Position numbers and translations under genes: made by a program
From: CAVYXZ01 sp965223835
GTDB taxonomy: Bacteria; Chloroflexota; Anaerolineae; Aggregatilineales; Phototrophicaceae
DNA: 64,000 nt
Assembly: GCA_965223835.1 (NCBI GenBank)
Contig: CBDCXQ010000001.1
Coordinates: 1,612,001 to 1,676,000 of the forward strand
Reading direction: 5' to 3'
Shown here: one piece after another, positions 35,762-44,795 of the stretch
Position numbering within the stretch: position 1 is the stretch's first letter
How the letters are laid out: every line of letters starts with the position of its first letter
The notes under the pieces: generated by a model
Told to the model about the DNA's origin: nothing
The model's database searches: none
What the model saw: only the letters and a program-made list of their open reading frames with translations

Positions 35762-36551
35762 GTCGTCCTCGTTGCCAGCACTGTATGAAGGTGCGGAACC
35801 GTTCATGACTCGCGCGCGACAGAATGAGTGTCACGCCAAAAACCAGTAATACGTTGGTGAGGAAGAAAAAGATTAGTTCTTCCAGTGGCAAGATTCCACC
35901 AATCAATATGTTATGGAACGACTGCTCCGGGTTAATCGTCCACGTACCCGCACTGATTGCCAGGGCATCGGCACCGGCGAGATAGGCGGTTGTGAGCATC
36001 AGGGTCAAACCGACCACCCGTCGTTGACGCCAGAGGATGTCGGCACCAAAGGCAACCTGGAACATGATCGGCGGCAGTGCCCAGATGAGTTCAAGGCCGA
36101 GATAAGTTGCCGGTCGCCAGCCTGCGATTAACACACCTGCTGCGAACAGCCACAACCCGCCCAGAATTGTGAACATGACGGGACGCAAGCCACGAATTGC
36201 CTGGGGCGGTTGCGCGGGGGTAAGATAACGTAGAAGAGTGACGAGTAGCAACCCGGAGAAGATGGGTTGCAAGACGAAAAATGTGTATTCTTCTATCGGC
36301 ACCCAGCCAAACGTGATACCGGTCACGAGATTTTCGTCGTACCACCAGACCCCGGTTGCGACCAGATAATTGTCCCAGGGGGTGGTGTATACGAGAGCGA
36401 TAAGACAATGCAAGAGCACGACGCTCCAGACCGGCCAGCTTTGTAAAGCAGTTGGCAGTTGTTTGCCCCGCCGCGAATCCCACCAGGCCCAGCCCAGCAA
36501 AATAACGATCGGTAGGACGACGAATTGTAAGAGAAAGCCGAAGTATGTCAT
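35742..36551 (-). CDS. Fused heterodimeric-type lycopene cyclase (CrtYc-CrtYd)
   Basis: A 269-residue, seven-helix membrane protein containing two lycopene cyclase domains. The first has TTPWDNYLVATGVWWYDEN and WVPIEEYTFFVLQP. The second has LAISAGTWTINPEQSFHN and ILPLEELIFFFLTN. The PxEE motifs are the catalytic acids. The fused form is known from archaea, Bacteroidota and fungi and differs from the CrtY/CrtL flavoprotein cyclases. It would cyclise one or both ends of lycopene or gamma-carotene. It sits 4 bp after the CrtO-like gene. Confidence 0.88.
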   Translation of the reverse strand: MTYFGFLLQFVVLPIVILLGWAWWDSRRGKQLPTALQSWPVWSVVLLHCLIALVYTTPWDNYLVATGVWWYDENLVTGITFGWVPIEEYTFFVLQPIFSGLLLVTLLRYLTPAQPPQAIRGLRPVMFTILGGLWLFAAGVLIAGWRPATYLGLELIWALPPIMFQVAFGADILWRQRRVVGLTLMLTTAYLAGADALAISAGTWTINPEQSFHNILIGGILPLEELIFFFLTNVLLVFGVTLILSRASHERFRTFIQCWQRGRHVDLAV

Positions 36552-36555
36552 CGCT

Positions 36556-38115
36556 CTAAATTCTCCGTTGAGCGAAATCGTTCAAAATCACCGAGGCGGC
36601 GTTGCGTCCGGCTGCACCCATGATCCCGCCGCCGGGATGGGTACTGGCCCCGGTCAAATATAATCCTTTAACTGGACCGCGATAATTTCCCATGCTTAAG
36701 GCCGGGCGCAACATGAACATCTGGTCCAGCGACATTTCGAGATGCATGACATTGCCCCGCAGCAAGCCCAGGGTACGCTCCAGGTAAAGCGGCGTTTCAA
36801 TCAGTCGGTCAATGACCGCCCCTTTGACATTAGGTGCGTACTGGGCCAGGGTATCGAGCATGTGGTCGGCCACGTCACCGCCAATATCGTCCCACGATGC
36901 ACCGGACGCCAGTTCATAGGGATAATATTGTCCCCACAAAAAAAGCGTGTGTTTGCCGGCTGGGGCCAGGGTTGGATCGACTGCGGAAAATGTCATCGCA
37001 ATCAAGGCCGGGTTCCGCGATGGCTCTTTACCGAGATAATCGCCATACGCCCGGTTCAGATAGTCCAGCGACGGGCAGATGAATTGCAGCGCAGTATGCT
37101 GGGGGCCAGGTGATCCGGGTTGAGCCGTATAGTCGGGCAGTTCATTCATGGCATAACGCACGATCATGCCAAAGCCATTCCCGATGCGCGACTTTTCCAA
37201 TAATCGTCGCGACTCCGCGGGAATGTTTTCTGGCCCCAAAAGGCGCAACGTCGTGTGAATATGGGCACCAGAGACAATTGCTCTAGCGGACAACGAATCG
37301 CCATTGACCGTTTCGACTGCTTGTGCCCGATTCGCGCGAGTTACGATGCGTTCGACGGCGGCATCGGTAAAGATTTTGCCACCATGTGCCTCAATCATAC
37401 GGGCCAGAGCCTGGGTCAACATACCCGAACCGCCGCGTGGGCGCTTCATGCCGCTCACATGATACATCGGATGCCATATTGCGAAGGGTGCCGACAACGG
37501 TTCGGTGGGCGGCGGACCGGATTGTGCCGCCATCCACGCAATGAGCGCCCGCATCTGTTCACTTTTGAAGGTTTGCTGCAGTACCTGACCATAGCCTCGC
37601 AGCAGGTCACTCAACTGGTCAAAGCGCTTACCCCGACCGATGCCGCTGCCGAAGATCATATGGCGGGCAATATTCCAGGGCGTGGGTGGATGCAAAAATG
37701 CCTCAACCATGCTGGCGGCAACCGGCTGCCATTTGTTCACAAAGTCACGATATGCCTCAGCATCTTCGGGACAGACTTTTGCGATACTTTCGCAGGTTTT
37801 TTCCACATCTTTCCAGATAGTGATCTGTGAACCATCGGGGAATGGTGCAAAAAACAACGGGTCAAGATCAATATATTCCAGGCCATAATCAGCCAGCTTT
37901 AGATCGCTGACGATGGGTGTGTGATTAATGAGGATATGGGCCGATCCTCCCAGATCGAACTTGAAACCTGGAACGATTTCTTCAGTAACAACGGCCCCAC
38001 CGACAATTGAGCGCCGCTCTAACACCGCCACTCGCTGACCGGCTTGCACCAGATAACCCGCGCAGACCAGGGCGTTATGCCCAGCCCCCACGACCACAAC
38101 ATCATAATCGGTCAT
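36556..38115 (-). CDS. crtO: CrtO-type carotenoid ketolase (FAD oxidoreductase)
   Basis: A 519-residue member of the CrtI superfamily that matches CrtO more closely than desaturases: VVVVGAGHNALVCAGYLVQ, ADYGLEYIDLDPLFFAPFPDG, VEKTCESIAKVCPEDAEAYR and the C-terminal GLYLTGASTHPGGGIMGAAG. CrtO adds a 4-keto group to beta or gamma ionone rings. ATG 38115 overlaps the crtB stop as ATGA, so crtB-crtO-cyclase are translationally linked. Together with the fused cyclase it predicts a ketolated cyclic end. A related FAD oxidoreductase role cannot be excluded. Confidence 0.82.
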   Translation of the reverse strand: MTDYDVVVVGAGHNALVCAGYLVQAGQRVAVLERRSIVGGAVVTEEIVPGFKFDLGGSAHILINHTPIVSDLKLADYGLEYIDLDPLFFAPFPDGSQITIWKDVEKTCESIAKVCPEDAEAYRDFVNKWQPVAASMVEAFLHPPTPWNIARHMIFGSGIGRGKRFDQLSDLLRGYGQVLQQTFKSEQMRALIAWMAAQSGPPPTEPLSAPFAIWHPMYHVSGMKRPRGGSGMLTQALARMIEAHGGKIFTDAAVERIVTRANRAQAVETVNGDSLSARAIVSGAHIHTTLRLLGPENIPAESRRLLEKSRIGNGFGMIVRYAMNELPDYTAQPGSPGPQHTALQFICPSLDYLNRAYGDYLGKEPSRNPALIAMTFSAVDPTLAPAGKHTLFLWGQYYPYELASGASWDDIGGDVADHMLDTLAQYAPNVKGAVIDRLIETPLYLERTLGLLRGNVMHLEMSLDQMFMLRPALSMGNYRGPVKGLYLTGASTHPGGGIMGAAGRNAASVILNDFAQRRI

Positions 38116-39077
38116 GCAGTCAGGGTTCCCGCCGCCTGTTGCGACCGCCACCAGATGCCGGGCAACCGCCGGAGTTTGCCGGTTTTGCTGACCGATGCCC
38201 GCCGACTAAAGACGTCATAGTCACGGGTTTCAATATCATCAAGAATGGCACTATAAAGCTCAGCAGCCGCTGCAATCGCAAAGCGACCATCAGCATTCAG
38301 TTGGTAAATACCGGCCCACGACTCTTCATAGAGCGCTCGATTGCGTGCAATCTGGTCCGCCATGAACGCTCGCCAGCGATCATTTACAACGCCAGCGGCA
38401 ATGTCGGCTTCGCTCAAGCCAAACGCAGCCAGTTCGTCACTCGGCAGGTAGACGCGTCCGTTACGCCAATCTTCAGCCACATCGCGCAGGATGTTGGTCA
38501 TCTGTAACGCGACCCCCAATTTGACGGCATAGGGCAGGGCGTCATCGCTTTCGAAGCCGATAATATGCATTGCCATCAGGCCGACTGTCGAGGCGACACC
38601 ATACGAATATTCAGCCAAGTCAGAAAAAGTGGTATAGCGTTTCTGATCCAAATCACGGGCAACCCCGTCAATGAGCTGCTCGATATAACCGCGGGGAATA
38701 TGATAGCGCATGGCGGTATCGGCCCAGGCCAATGCGACCGGCATGCCGGCGGGCGGATAGGATCCCATAACCGCTTGGCGCCAGCGTTCAAGTTGTTCGC
38801 GGGCCAGTTCTTCGTTGGGATTGTCATCAACGATGTTATCGGTGACGCGGCAAAAAGCATACAGTGCGCGTGCCGCCTGACGTTTGGCTGGGGGTAATAA
38901 TCCGGAAGCCAGGTAAAAAGTTCGGCTATAAAAGCGTGTCATCTCGGAGCAGTAATTATAGGCGGCGTTCAAGGCATCTTGATTAGTGACCAAGGCATCG
39001 TTGGGCCGGTGATTTTCGGAAGCCTCATAGGCCCAGGCTAATAATCGATTTTCCCAGGTCTGAATCTGTATAGTCAT
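38112..39077 (-). CDS. crtB: Phytoene synthase
   Basis: A 321-residue prenyl synthase that condenses two geranylgeranyl diphosphates to phytoene. Both Asp-rich motifs are intact: FCRVTDNIVDDN and QMTNILRDVAEDWRNGRVYL. The N-terminal YNYCSEMTRFYSRTFYLASGL and the RARASVSKTGKLRRLP-like C-terminus are typical. It is the first gene of the string crtB-crtO-cyclase-DUF6992-hydrolase, all overlapping or within a few bases. The 102 bp upstream contain TATAAT on the minus strand but no good -35. No geranylgeranyl diphosphate synthase is in the window. Confidence 0.95.
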   Translation of the reverse strand: MTIQIQTWENRLLAWAYEASENHRPNDALVTNQDALNAAYNYCSEMTRFYSRTFYLASGLLPPAKRQAARALYAFCRVTDNIVDDNPNEELAREQLERWRQAVMGSYPPAGMPVALAWADTAMRYHIPRGYIEQLIDGVARDLDQKRYTTFSDLAEYSYGVASTVGLMAMHIIGFESDDALPYAVKLGVALQMTNILRDVAEDWRNGRVYLPSDELAAFGLSEADIAAGVVNDRWRAFMADQIARNRALYEESWAGIYQLNADGRFAIAAAAELYSAILDDIETRDYDVFSRRASVSKTGKLRRLPGIWWRSQQAAGTLTA

Positions 39078-39179
39078 ACTGTTCCCCCAGCATGTGCGTT
39101 GTAGATGGGTAATTATAAAAACAGCTTGATGAGGAAGGCCGCAGAATGAGATTAACGCCGTCTGAGTATTACAGAACGT

Positions 39180-40076
39180 TTAGGTTAATCTAATTGCTCC
39201 AGCTTGAATAGTCTGGAAATGAATGTCGACAATATCGGTTACATCCGGCGCATAGCCACCAGCCATCACCACCGCCACTGGCAAACTATAGCGATCGGCC
39301 CAATCAAATACCAGCTGATCGCGTTGGGCCAATCCGGCTTTGGTCAGGCTCAATCGTCCCAGTCGATCACTGACAAACGGATCGGCACCGGCCAGATAGA
39401 TCATCATGTCGGCATTGGCTTGCCCCAGCGCTTGCTGCAAGCCGATGTCAAGTTGTTCCAGATAAACCTGGTCGTTGGTGCCGTCAGCCAGGGCAATGTC
39501 CAGATCGCTCGGCTCTTTATGAAATGGGTAGTTCTTGGCACCATGAATCGAAAATGTAAACACGCTATCATCATGGGCAAAGATCGCCGCTGTACCATTC
39601 CCTTGATGGACATCACAATCGATGATGACAATCCGCGGTGCCAGCCTTTCAGTCTGCAAGGCGCGGGCCGCGATAGCCGCGTCATTAAAGACGCAATACC
39701 CCTCGCCATGATCGGCGTAGGCATGGTGCGTTCCACCCGCCAGGTTGACACTGATACCAGTAACCAGCGCTTGACGACACGCAGCTATGGTGCCACCAAC
39801 CGAACGCCGCGACCGTTCCAACAAGAAATTTGACCAGGGAAAACCGATTCGGCGCACCTCTTTGGCAGTGAGAGTGCCGTTTTTCACATTGTTGAAATAT
39901 TCCAGTGAGTGTACACGCAACATTTGGGCGTCGGTGGCGGGGTCAGGTTCCAGTAATTGGGCTGGCGGCACCAGCTCAGCCTGTACCCGCTCCCGTAACA
40001 GTCGATATTTAGGCATCGGGAACCGGTGTTCTGATGGCAGCGGCAATACAAAATGATCGCAGTAGTAGATGTTCAT
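39180..40076 (-). CDS. Histone deacetylase-superfamily (AcuC-like) hydrolase
   Basis: A 298-residue zinc amidohydrolase. The metal and catalytic residues are present: AGGTHHAYADHGEGYCVFND (His pair), IIDCDVHQGNGTAAIF (Asp/His ligands) and YLAGADPFVSDRLGRLSLT (Asp ligand). Bacterial members deacetylate proteins such as Acs, acetylpolyamines or other N-acyl substrates. I chose ATG 40076 (MNIYYCDHFVLPLPSEHRFP, the usual N-terminus); GTG 40109 would add 11 residues. Neither has a clear ribosome-binding site. It lies 57 bp after the TspO-like gene and upstream of crtB. Confidence 0.88.
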   Translation of the reverse strand: MNIYYCDHFVLPLPSEHRFPMPKYRLLRERVQAELVPPAQLLEPDPATDAQMLRVHSLEYFNNVKNGTLTAKEVRRIGFPWSNFLLERSRRSVGGTIAACRQALVTGISVNLAGGTHHAYADHGEGYCVFNDAAIAARALQTERLAPRIVIIDCDVHQGNGTAAIFAHDDSVFTFSIHGAKNYPFHKEPSDLDIALADGTNDQVYLEQLDIGLQQALGQANADMMIYLAGADPFVSDRLGRLSLTKAGLAQRDQLVFDWADRYSLPVAVVMAGGYAPDVTDIVDIHFQTIQAGAIRLT

Positions 40077-40133
40077 CAACGTGATGTTCAAGTATGAAGT
40101 GGGAGCCACTGTTGCTGGTGACCCCCAGTTGCT

Positions 40134-40925
40134 TCACGCGCTTGCACGCAGACGTCGATTACCACCCTGTCTGCCAGTGCGATCAATAATCAGTTTGGTG
40201 ACCAGTAGCGCGACCACCACCACCGCTGCGATCATCGCCGTTATTGCGACCAATTGAGTATTTGCCTGTTTCACGACAATCCCAATCAATGCCCAGATAA
40301 TGACCCCGGCGTAGGCAACATCGCTACGGCGCAAAATGATGAGACCGGTGATGACCGTCGCAACGACAAGTAGAAGCGCTGCCCAAACTGAAGCTGCAAT
40401 GCCAAAGCCGCCCCAGCCGAGGTCGTATAACACAATCGTGGTGTTGGCAATCGTGGCAACGGTAATCCAGCCCAGGTAGATGCTAAATGGGACATTGACC
40501 AGCCAGCGTTGCCCGCCGTTTACGATCTGCTGTCCAATCTCAAGCCGTTGGTAAACGATCAACAATGAGGTCAGTACGGTCAGCATGGCGATCAATGTCA
40601 GCGGGAAAAGTTGATAGTGCCACAAAAATATCCAGAACGTGTTGGCGATGTTGCTGAGCACGAACCAGTAACCGACCCGGCGCAGACGTGGATTCTCCTG
40701 CTGGGCGGGCAACGCTTGAAAGATGGCGAAGCCGATCAGCGCAATATAGATCAGGCCCCAGATGGCAAAGACATAGCCAGCAGGGACGAACAGGACCGGG
40801 AAACTATCCGAAATTTCGCCGGTCGTAATGCCGTTGAGGGGCAGCGCATTGGCAAGCCCATTGACGATGATCGTCACCAATAAGGTGATGATGTTGAGAC
40901 TCTGTCGAATAGTATCGCGGTTCAT
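40134..40925 (-). CDS. TspO/MBR-family tryptophan-rich membrane protein
   Basis: A 263-residue protein with about seven membrane segments. The core matches TspO/MBR relatives: VPAGYVFAIWGLIYIALIGFAIF, then VLSNIANTFWIFLWHYQLF and VNVPFSIYLGWITVATIAN. It is longer than the ~160-residue five-helix TspO because of extra C-terminal spans. TspO proteins bind porphyrins and affect tetrapyrrole or carotenoid photooxidative responses. It starts by ATGA overlap with the upstream hydrolase and is downstream of the photolyase, which fits a light-stress string. Confidence 0.8.
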   Translation of the reverse strand: MNRDTIRQSLNIITLLVTIIVNGLANALPLNGITTGEISDSFPVLFVPAGYVFAIWGLIYIALIGFAIFQALPAQQENPRLRRVGYWFVLSNIANTFWIFLWHYQLFPLTLIAMLTVLTSLLIVYQRLEIGQQIVNGGQRWLVNVPFSIYLGWITVATIANTTIVLYDLGWGGFGIAASVWAALLLVVATVITGLIILRRSDVAYAGVIIWALIGIVVKQANTQLVAITAMIAAVVVVALLVTKLIIDRTGRQGGNRRLRASA

Positions 40926-41821
40926 GGTCCAACTTTCTGCAAAAATTCGATTACATCGTGATTGAATTGATCGGGTGCTTCGGACATGACTTGATGGCCG
41001 ATTCCAGCATAGGGCCGCCAGGTGGTGTTTGGCAGCAAGTCAACGAGGCGTTCACCATCGGCGACCGGCACTAAGCTGTCATTTTCACCCCAGATCACCA
41101 GCGTTGGCTGGGAAATAGTTTGAAGCTGCGCTTCGGATAATAAATTACCGGTTGATGTCTTGATGGCATTCACCAATGCTTCCTCCCAACCGGGAAAATC
41201 CCACGGAGCCAGAAAACGCTTGGTGACCGCGTCAGGCATTGCATCCTCACTAACCATAGCTGGTAATGATCGCAGCGTATTGGTCAGCAGTGGCTCAAAT
41301 GGCGGTGAACTGACCAGACGCATTAGCGCTGGCGCTGGCCCTCCATCCGACAAGATTGTACCCGAAATGAGGACCAAACGGTTGATTCGGTCCGGGTTAA
41401 TGATGGTCAGATGGAGAGCAACGTTTGCGCCAATGCTGTGGCCCACCAGTGTGGCCCGACTGACTCCCAATTCATCCAATAGCGCCGCTGTGAATTTCGC
41501 TTGGCCGACATGGGAGAAGTCATAGTCAGTTGGTTTGGCGCTGAGGCCATAGGGCGGGCGATCAAACGCGATCACTCGGAAACCAGCGGCTGCCAGTTCG
41601 TCAATGTTGAGTCGCCAATCAAAGGTTGAGCCTAGAAAACCATGTAGCAAGAGGACAGGCTGCCCATCCAATGGACCGTGTTGAAGGATATAGGTGCGCA
41701 GGCCGTCGACTTCGATAAACTCACCACCTTCATCGACAAAGCGAGCGAGGTCTGGCTGTGCGCTAATTTCCCTGACGGTGAGCAGGGCGAAGAGAATGAC
41801 AAGAGGCCAGCGCATCATCAT
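40922..41821 (-). CDS. Alpha/beta hydrolase with N-terminal signal/anchor
   Basis: A 299-residue hydrolase beginning with a hydrophobic signal or anchor (RWPLVILFALLTVREISA). The fold landmarks are LLLHGFLGSTFDWRLN, nucleophile LVGHSIGANVALHL, acid in VIWGENDSLVPV and His in GIGHQVMSEAP. The substrate is unknown; haloperoxidase-, epoxide-hydrolase- and esterase-like enzymes all share this plan. Three tandem ATGs start the gene, overlapping the photolyase stop, so it is co-expressed with phr and the TspO-like gene. Confidence 0.85.
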   Translation of the reverse strand: MMMRWPLVILFALLTVREISAQPDLARFVDEGGEFIEVDGLRTYILQHGPLDGQPVLLLHGFLGSTFDWRLNIDELAAAGFRVIAFDRPPYGLSAKPTDYDFSHVGQAKFTAALLDELGVSRATLVGHSIGANVALHLTIINPDRINRLVLISGTILSDGGPAPALMRLVSSPPFEPLLTNTLRSLPAMVSEDAMPDAVTKRFLAPWDFPGWEEALVNAIKTSTGNLLSEAQLQTISQPTLVIWGENDSLVPVADGERLVDLLPNTTWRPYAGIGHQVMSEAPDQFNHDVIEFLQKVGP

Positions 41822-43230
41822 GATTTCTCAGGTTCGATTTGCTTGAATGCGGCCAGCGCTCGTTCCCGGCCTGCTGCCAGATCAATAATAGGTGGCGGAT
41901 AGGCAGTCGGGGGCGTTGCCATTTGCCAGGGTTCGTGAACAAACTTACTGGACACTGATTGTAACTCTGGCACCCAATGGCGCACATAAGCCCCGTCGGG
42001 ATCATGTTTTGCTGCCTGGGTAACCGGGTTGAAGATGCGAAAGTAAGGCTGGGCGTCAGTCCCGGTCCCGGCGGCCCACTGCCAACCGCCGTTATTCGCT
42101 GCCGGATCGCCATCAATCAACCAGCGCATGAAATGGCGTTCGCCTTCATGCCAGTCAATGAGCAAGTGTTTCGTCAAAAAGCTGGCAACCAGCATCCGTG
42201 CCCGATTCGGCATCCAGCCGATGGCTTTCAGTTGGCGCATGGCGGCATCTATCACGGGTACGCCGGTTTGACCATTTTTCCAGGCCTCAAGCTCATCCGG
42301 GGCGTTGCGCCACTGCAGGGCATCGTATTTTTCGCGAAAATTGCGCTTCATGACGTGCGGGAAATGGTACATGATGTGCATGTAGAACTCACGCCAGATG
42401 AGTTCGTTCACCCAGGTTTCGACTGATTTTTCGGCCTCAGCGCCTGGTGCCTGACGATGGGCGCTGCGGGCGGCCCAATAAGCCTGCCGGGGCGATAGAA
42501 CGCCGAAGCGCAAATACGGTGACAAACACGATGTATCGAGCGAAGCGCCATTGGCAAACGGGTTAATGGTCAGGTTATTACGTGATCGCCCATAGCGGAA
42601 GATGGCTTGGGCAGTAAATTGCGCCAGTTGTTCCTGGGCAACGGCCTCAGTCGGTTCCGGCCAGATATCATGCCAGGCGCTGACTGGTAAGGTTCCCGTT
42701 TGTTCAGCGGACACTGGAAAAAAGCGTCCGCCGGAATCTGTCCACTGATCCGGCTTGGGGAATTCCTTCCACTTTTTCATGAAAGGTGTATAGACGGTGT
42801 AAGGATCGCCATCGGCCTTCAAGACTAAACCAGGCGCAACCAGGGCAACATCTTCGAAATCATAAACTTCTATGGTCAGTGCTTCGTGAATTTGGGCATC
42901 ACGGCGGCGGGCATAGGGTGTATAGTCTTGATTAAAATACACGGCCTGAGCAGCGAATTCAGTTACCAGTTGGGGCAAAATCTCAGTTGGTTTGCCGTGC
43001 CGTATCAGCAAGCGACTCCCGTGTTCTTGTAGACGGGCGTCAAGGCCCTTCAGGATGCGCAACATAAATACTATCGGCAGGCCACCATAACGCGGACCTT
43101 CTAAGATGGTCGAGTCAAGAATGAACACCGGCAGTACGGGTTTGCCGGTTGCGAATGCCGCCGCTAAAGCTGTGTTGTCGTTCAGACGCAGATCACGCCT
43201 AAACCAGTGAATAACCGGCGTATCACTCAT
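41818..43230 (-). CDS. phr: Deoxyribodipyrimidine photolyase (class I CPD)
   Basis: A 470-residue photolyase that repairs UV cyclobutane dimers with blue light, using FAD and an antenna chromophore. The N-terminal IHWFRRDLRLNDNTAL and the FAD-site region MPNRARMLVASFLTKHLLID, then GWQWAAGTGTDAQPYFR, are diagnostic. The start ATG 43230 lies inside the end of the CrtI-like gene (8-bp overlap); the frame is open 22 codons further. Its overlap with the CrtI-like gene on one side and a hydrolase on the other shows one light-damage operon. Confidence 0.95.
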   Translation of the reverse strand: MSDTPVIHWFRRDLRLNDNTALAAAFATGKPVLPVFILDSTILEGPRYGGLPIVFMLRILKGLDARLQEHGSRLLIRHGKPTEILPQLVTEFAAQAVYFNQDYTPYARRRDAQIHEALTIEVYDFEDVALVAPGLVLKADGDPYTVYTPFMKKWKEFPKPDQWTDSGGRFFPVSAEQTGTLPVSAWHDIWPEPTEAVAQEQLAQFTAQAIFRYGRSRNNLTINPFANGASLDTSCLSPYLRFGVLSPRQAYWAARSAHRQAPGAEAEKSVETWVNELIWREFYMHIMYHFPHVMKRNFREKYDALQWRNAPDELEAWKNGQTGVPVIDAAMRQLKAIGWMPNRARMLVASFLTKHLLIDWHEGERHFMRWLIDGDPAANNGGWQWAAGTGTDAQPYFRIFNPVTQAAKHDPDGAYVRHWVPELQSVSSKFVHEPWQMATPPTAYPPPIIDLAAGRERALAAFKQIEPEKS

Positions 43231-44776
43231 GGGTTGTTGTCTCCCGTAGTGCGATGGGACGCGGGGTAGGCTGTGGCAAATGGCGCAGCACATCACGAGC
43301 TACGCGTAGCGCACCCAAAGATACGCCCGCCGTTGATTGGCCGGGGAAGATTGAATCGCCAACCAGGCGCAAGTTCGGCAGGCCGGTGCGCGGACCACGT
43401 ACTTTGAAAAGAGACGTTATTGGAAAGCCGCCCACCATTCCCTGATGCCGACCGGTGAAGTAGTTGTAGGTCACGGGTGTGCCGGGGAGCGTGAGCGTGA
43501 TCCGTTGATTAAAGCCGGGCAGCACCCGCTCGATATACTCCAGCATACGCTCGGTATAGGCTTCTTTGCGGGCAACATAAGCCGCGTGGCTCTGGTCCAG
43601 CAGGTCCCACCAGGGCTGTACCTGGGTATGGGTTGTGATCGTCACCGCACGCTGTCCAGCCGGGGCGCGACTCGCGTCCCACTCAGGTGACATCGAGAGA
43701 AATAGGCTGCGTGTTTCGCCGAGTGGGCCATCCATTTCAGCAATGACCTGATGATGGTCCGGCCAATCTGCGGGGAGGTCTGCCGCTTGAATGCCGACAT
43801 GCAGCACAAATGCGCCCCAACCCGGTTTCAGGCGTGCGACCTCGCGCTTTAATGAATCTGGACTGGCTTCGCCCAATAGATCATCAAGCGACCAGGGGGT
43901 CAGATTACCGACAACGAAATCCGCCGGATAGAAGTCAGTACGCGCTGTGCGTTTGCCCTGGCGAGCATGAACCCCGGTTACGCGTCCATTTTCGACTTGT
44001 ATCTGGCGGACTTGCTGGCGGAACAGTACCTCACCGCCCAGTGAGCGAATTTTGTCAATCAGTGTTTGGGCCAGGCTGCCGAGGCCGCCTTCGACATGGA
44101 ATACCCCCTGCCGAGCCAGGTCCAGCGCAGTTGCCCCCCATAGCGCATTAACTTTGTCGCTGGTCGTCTGGGCCGAAATGAGAAGCTGCGCATCCATAAA
44201 GCGACGAAAAGCCTGATTATCTGCCAATCCCCGCTTGCGCAGCCAATCAGCAACGGTGCTGAAGGCAAAGGGTAAGAATTTTAAATCTGCCGGGAAGTGC
44301 GCCAGACTGGTCTGGACAAGCTGAGCGACTTCGGCCACATCAGTTGGCGGCCAGGGCATGCCAGCATACGAAAGCTGCCAGCCAAGATCAGCCAGGGCGC
44401 TTTGCTCCTGCCAGAAAGCGGCGCTCTCCGGGAATTTTGCCACAACGTCCGCATTATCTTGCGTTAAGCTAATTTGACGATCAGGCAGATGTACAACCCA
44501 GGCCGGATCGTGTTGACGTACCGGCCAGTTGATGTCGAGTAATTTGCCGATGAGCGCATGTGGACCAGTCGCGTGAAAGCCGCCAGCAACCGTTGCTCCA
44601 GCATCAAAGCGGTAGCCTTGACGATAAAACGTTCCGGCAGAGCCACCGGCATAAGGCTGCGCTTCTAATACTGTGACAGCGTAACCGGCCTTTGCCAGTA
44701 AAGCGCCGGTTGTCAGACCACCGATGCCAGCGCCAATGATGACAACTTTAGGTGTTTTCAAGGTGATTCCATTCAT
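43223..44776 (-). CDS. CrtI-superfamily oxidoreductase (CRTISO/CrtD-like)
   Basis: A 517-residue FAD enzyme from ATG 44776 (MNGITLKTPKVVIIGAGIGG). Further landmarks are VTVLEAQPYAGGSAGTFYRQ, YRFDAGATVAGGF, a central HVEGGLGSLAQTLIDKI and the C-terminal LRLVGDSIFPGQSTAGVSLG. This set is closer to carotenoid isomerase/CrtD-type members than to classical phytoene desaturases. It lies between an SRPBCC gene and the photolyase, an arrangement seen in light-induced gene groups of other bacteria (general knowledge). The exact reaction is not determinable here. Confidence 0.8.
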   Translation of the reverse strand: MNGITLKTPKVVIIGAGIGGLTTGALLAKAGYAVTVLEAQPYAGGSAGTFYRQGYRFDAGATVAGGFHATGPHALIGKLLDINWPVRQHDPAWVVHLPDRQISLTQDNADVVAKFPESAAFWQEQSALADLGWQLSYAGMPWPPTDVAEVAQLVQTSLAHFPADLKFLPFAFSTVADWLRKRGLADNQAFRRFMDAQLLISAQTTSDKVNALWGATALDLARQGVFHVEGGLGSLAQTLIDKIRSLGGEVLFRQQVRQIQVENGRVTGVHARQGKRTARTDFYPADFVVGNLTPWSLDDLLGEASPDSLKREVARLKPGWGAFVLHVGIQAADLPADWPDHHQVIAEMDGPLGETRSLFLSMSPEWDASRAPAGQRAVTITTHTQVQPWWDLLDQSHAAYVARKEAYTERMLEYIERVLPGFNQRITLTLPGTPVTYNYFTGRHQGMVGGFPITSLFKVRGPRTGLPNLRLVGDSIFPGQSTAGVSLGALRVARDVLRHLPQPTPRPIALRETTTHE

Positions 44777-44795
44777 TTTCAAACGTAAACTGGCG

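Noticed and set aside
39204..39833. Rightward 209-residue reading frame
   Set aside because: It lies wholly antisense to the deacetylase-like gene, which has all metal ligands; the frame has no recognisable family.
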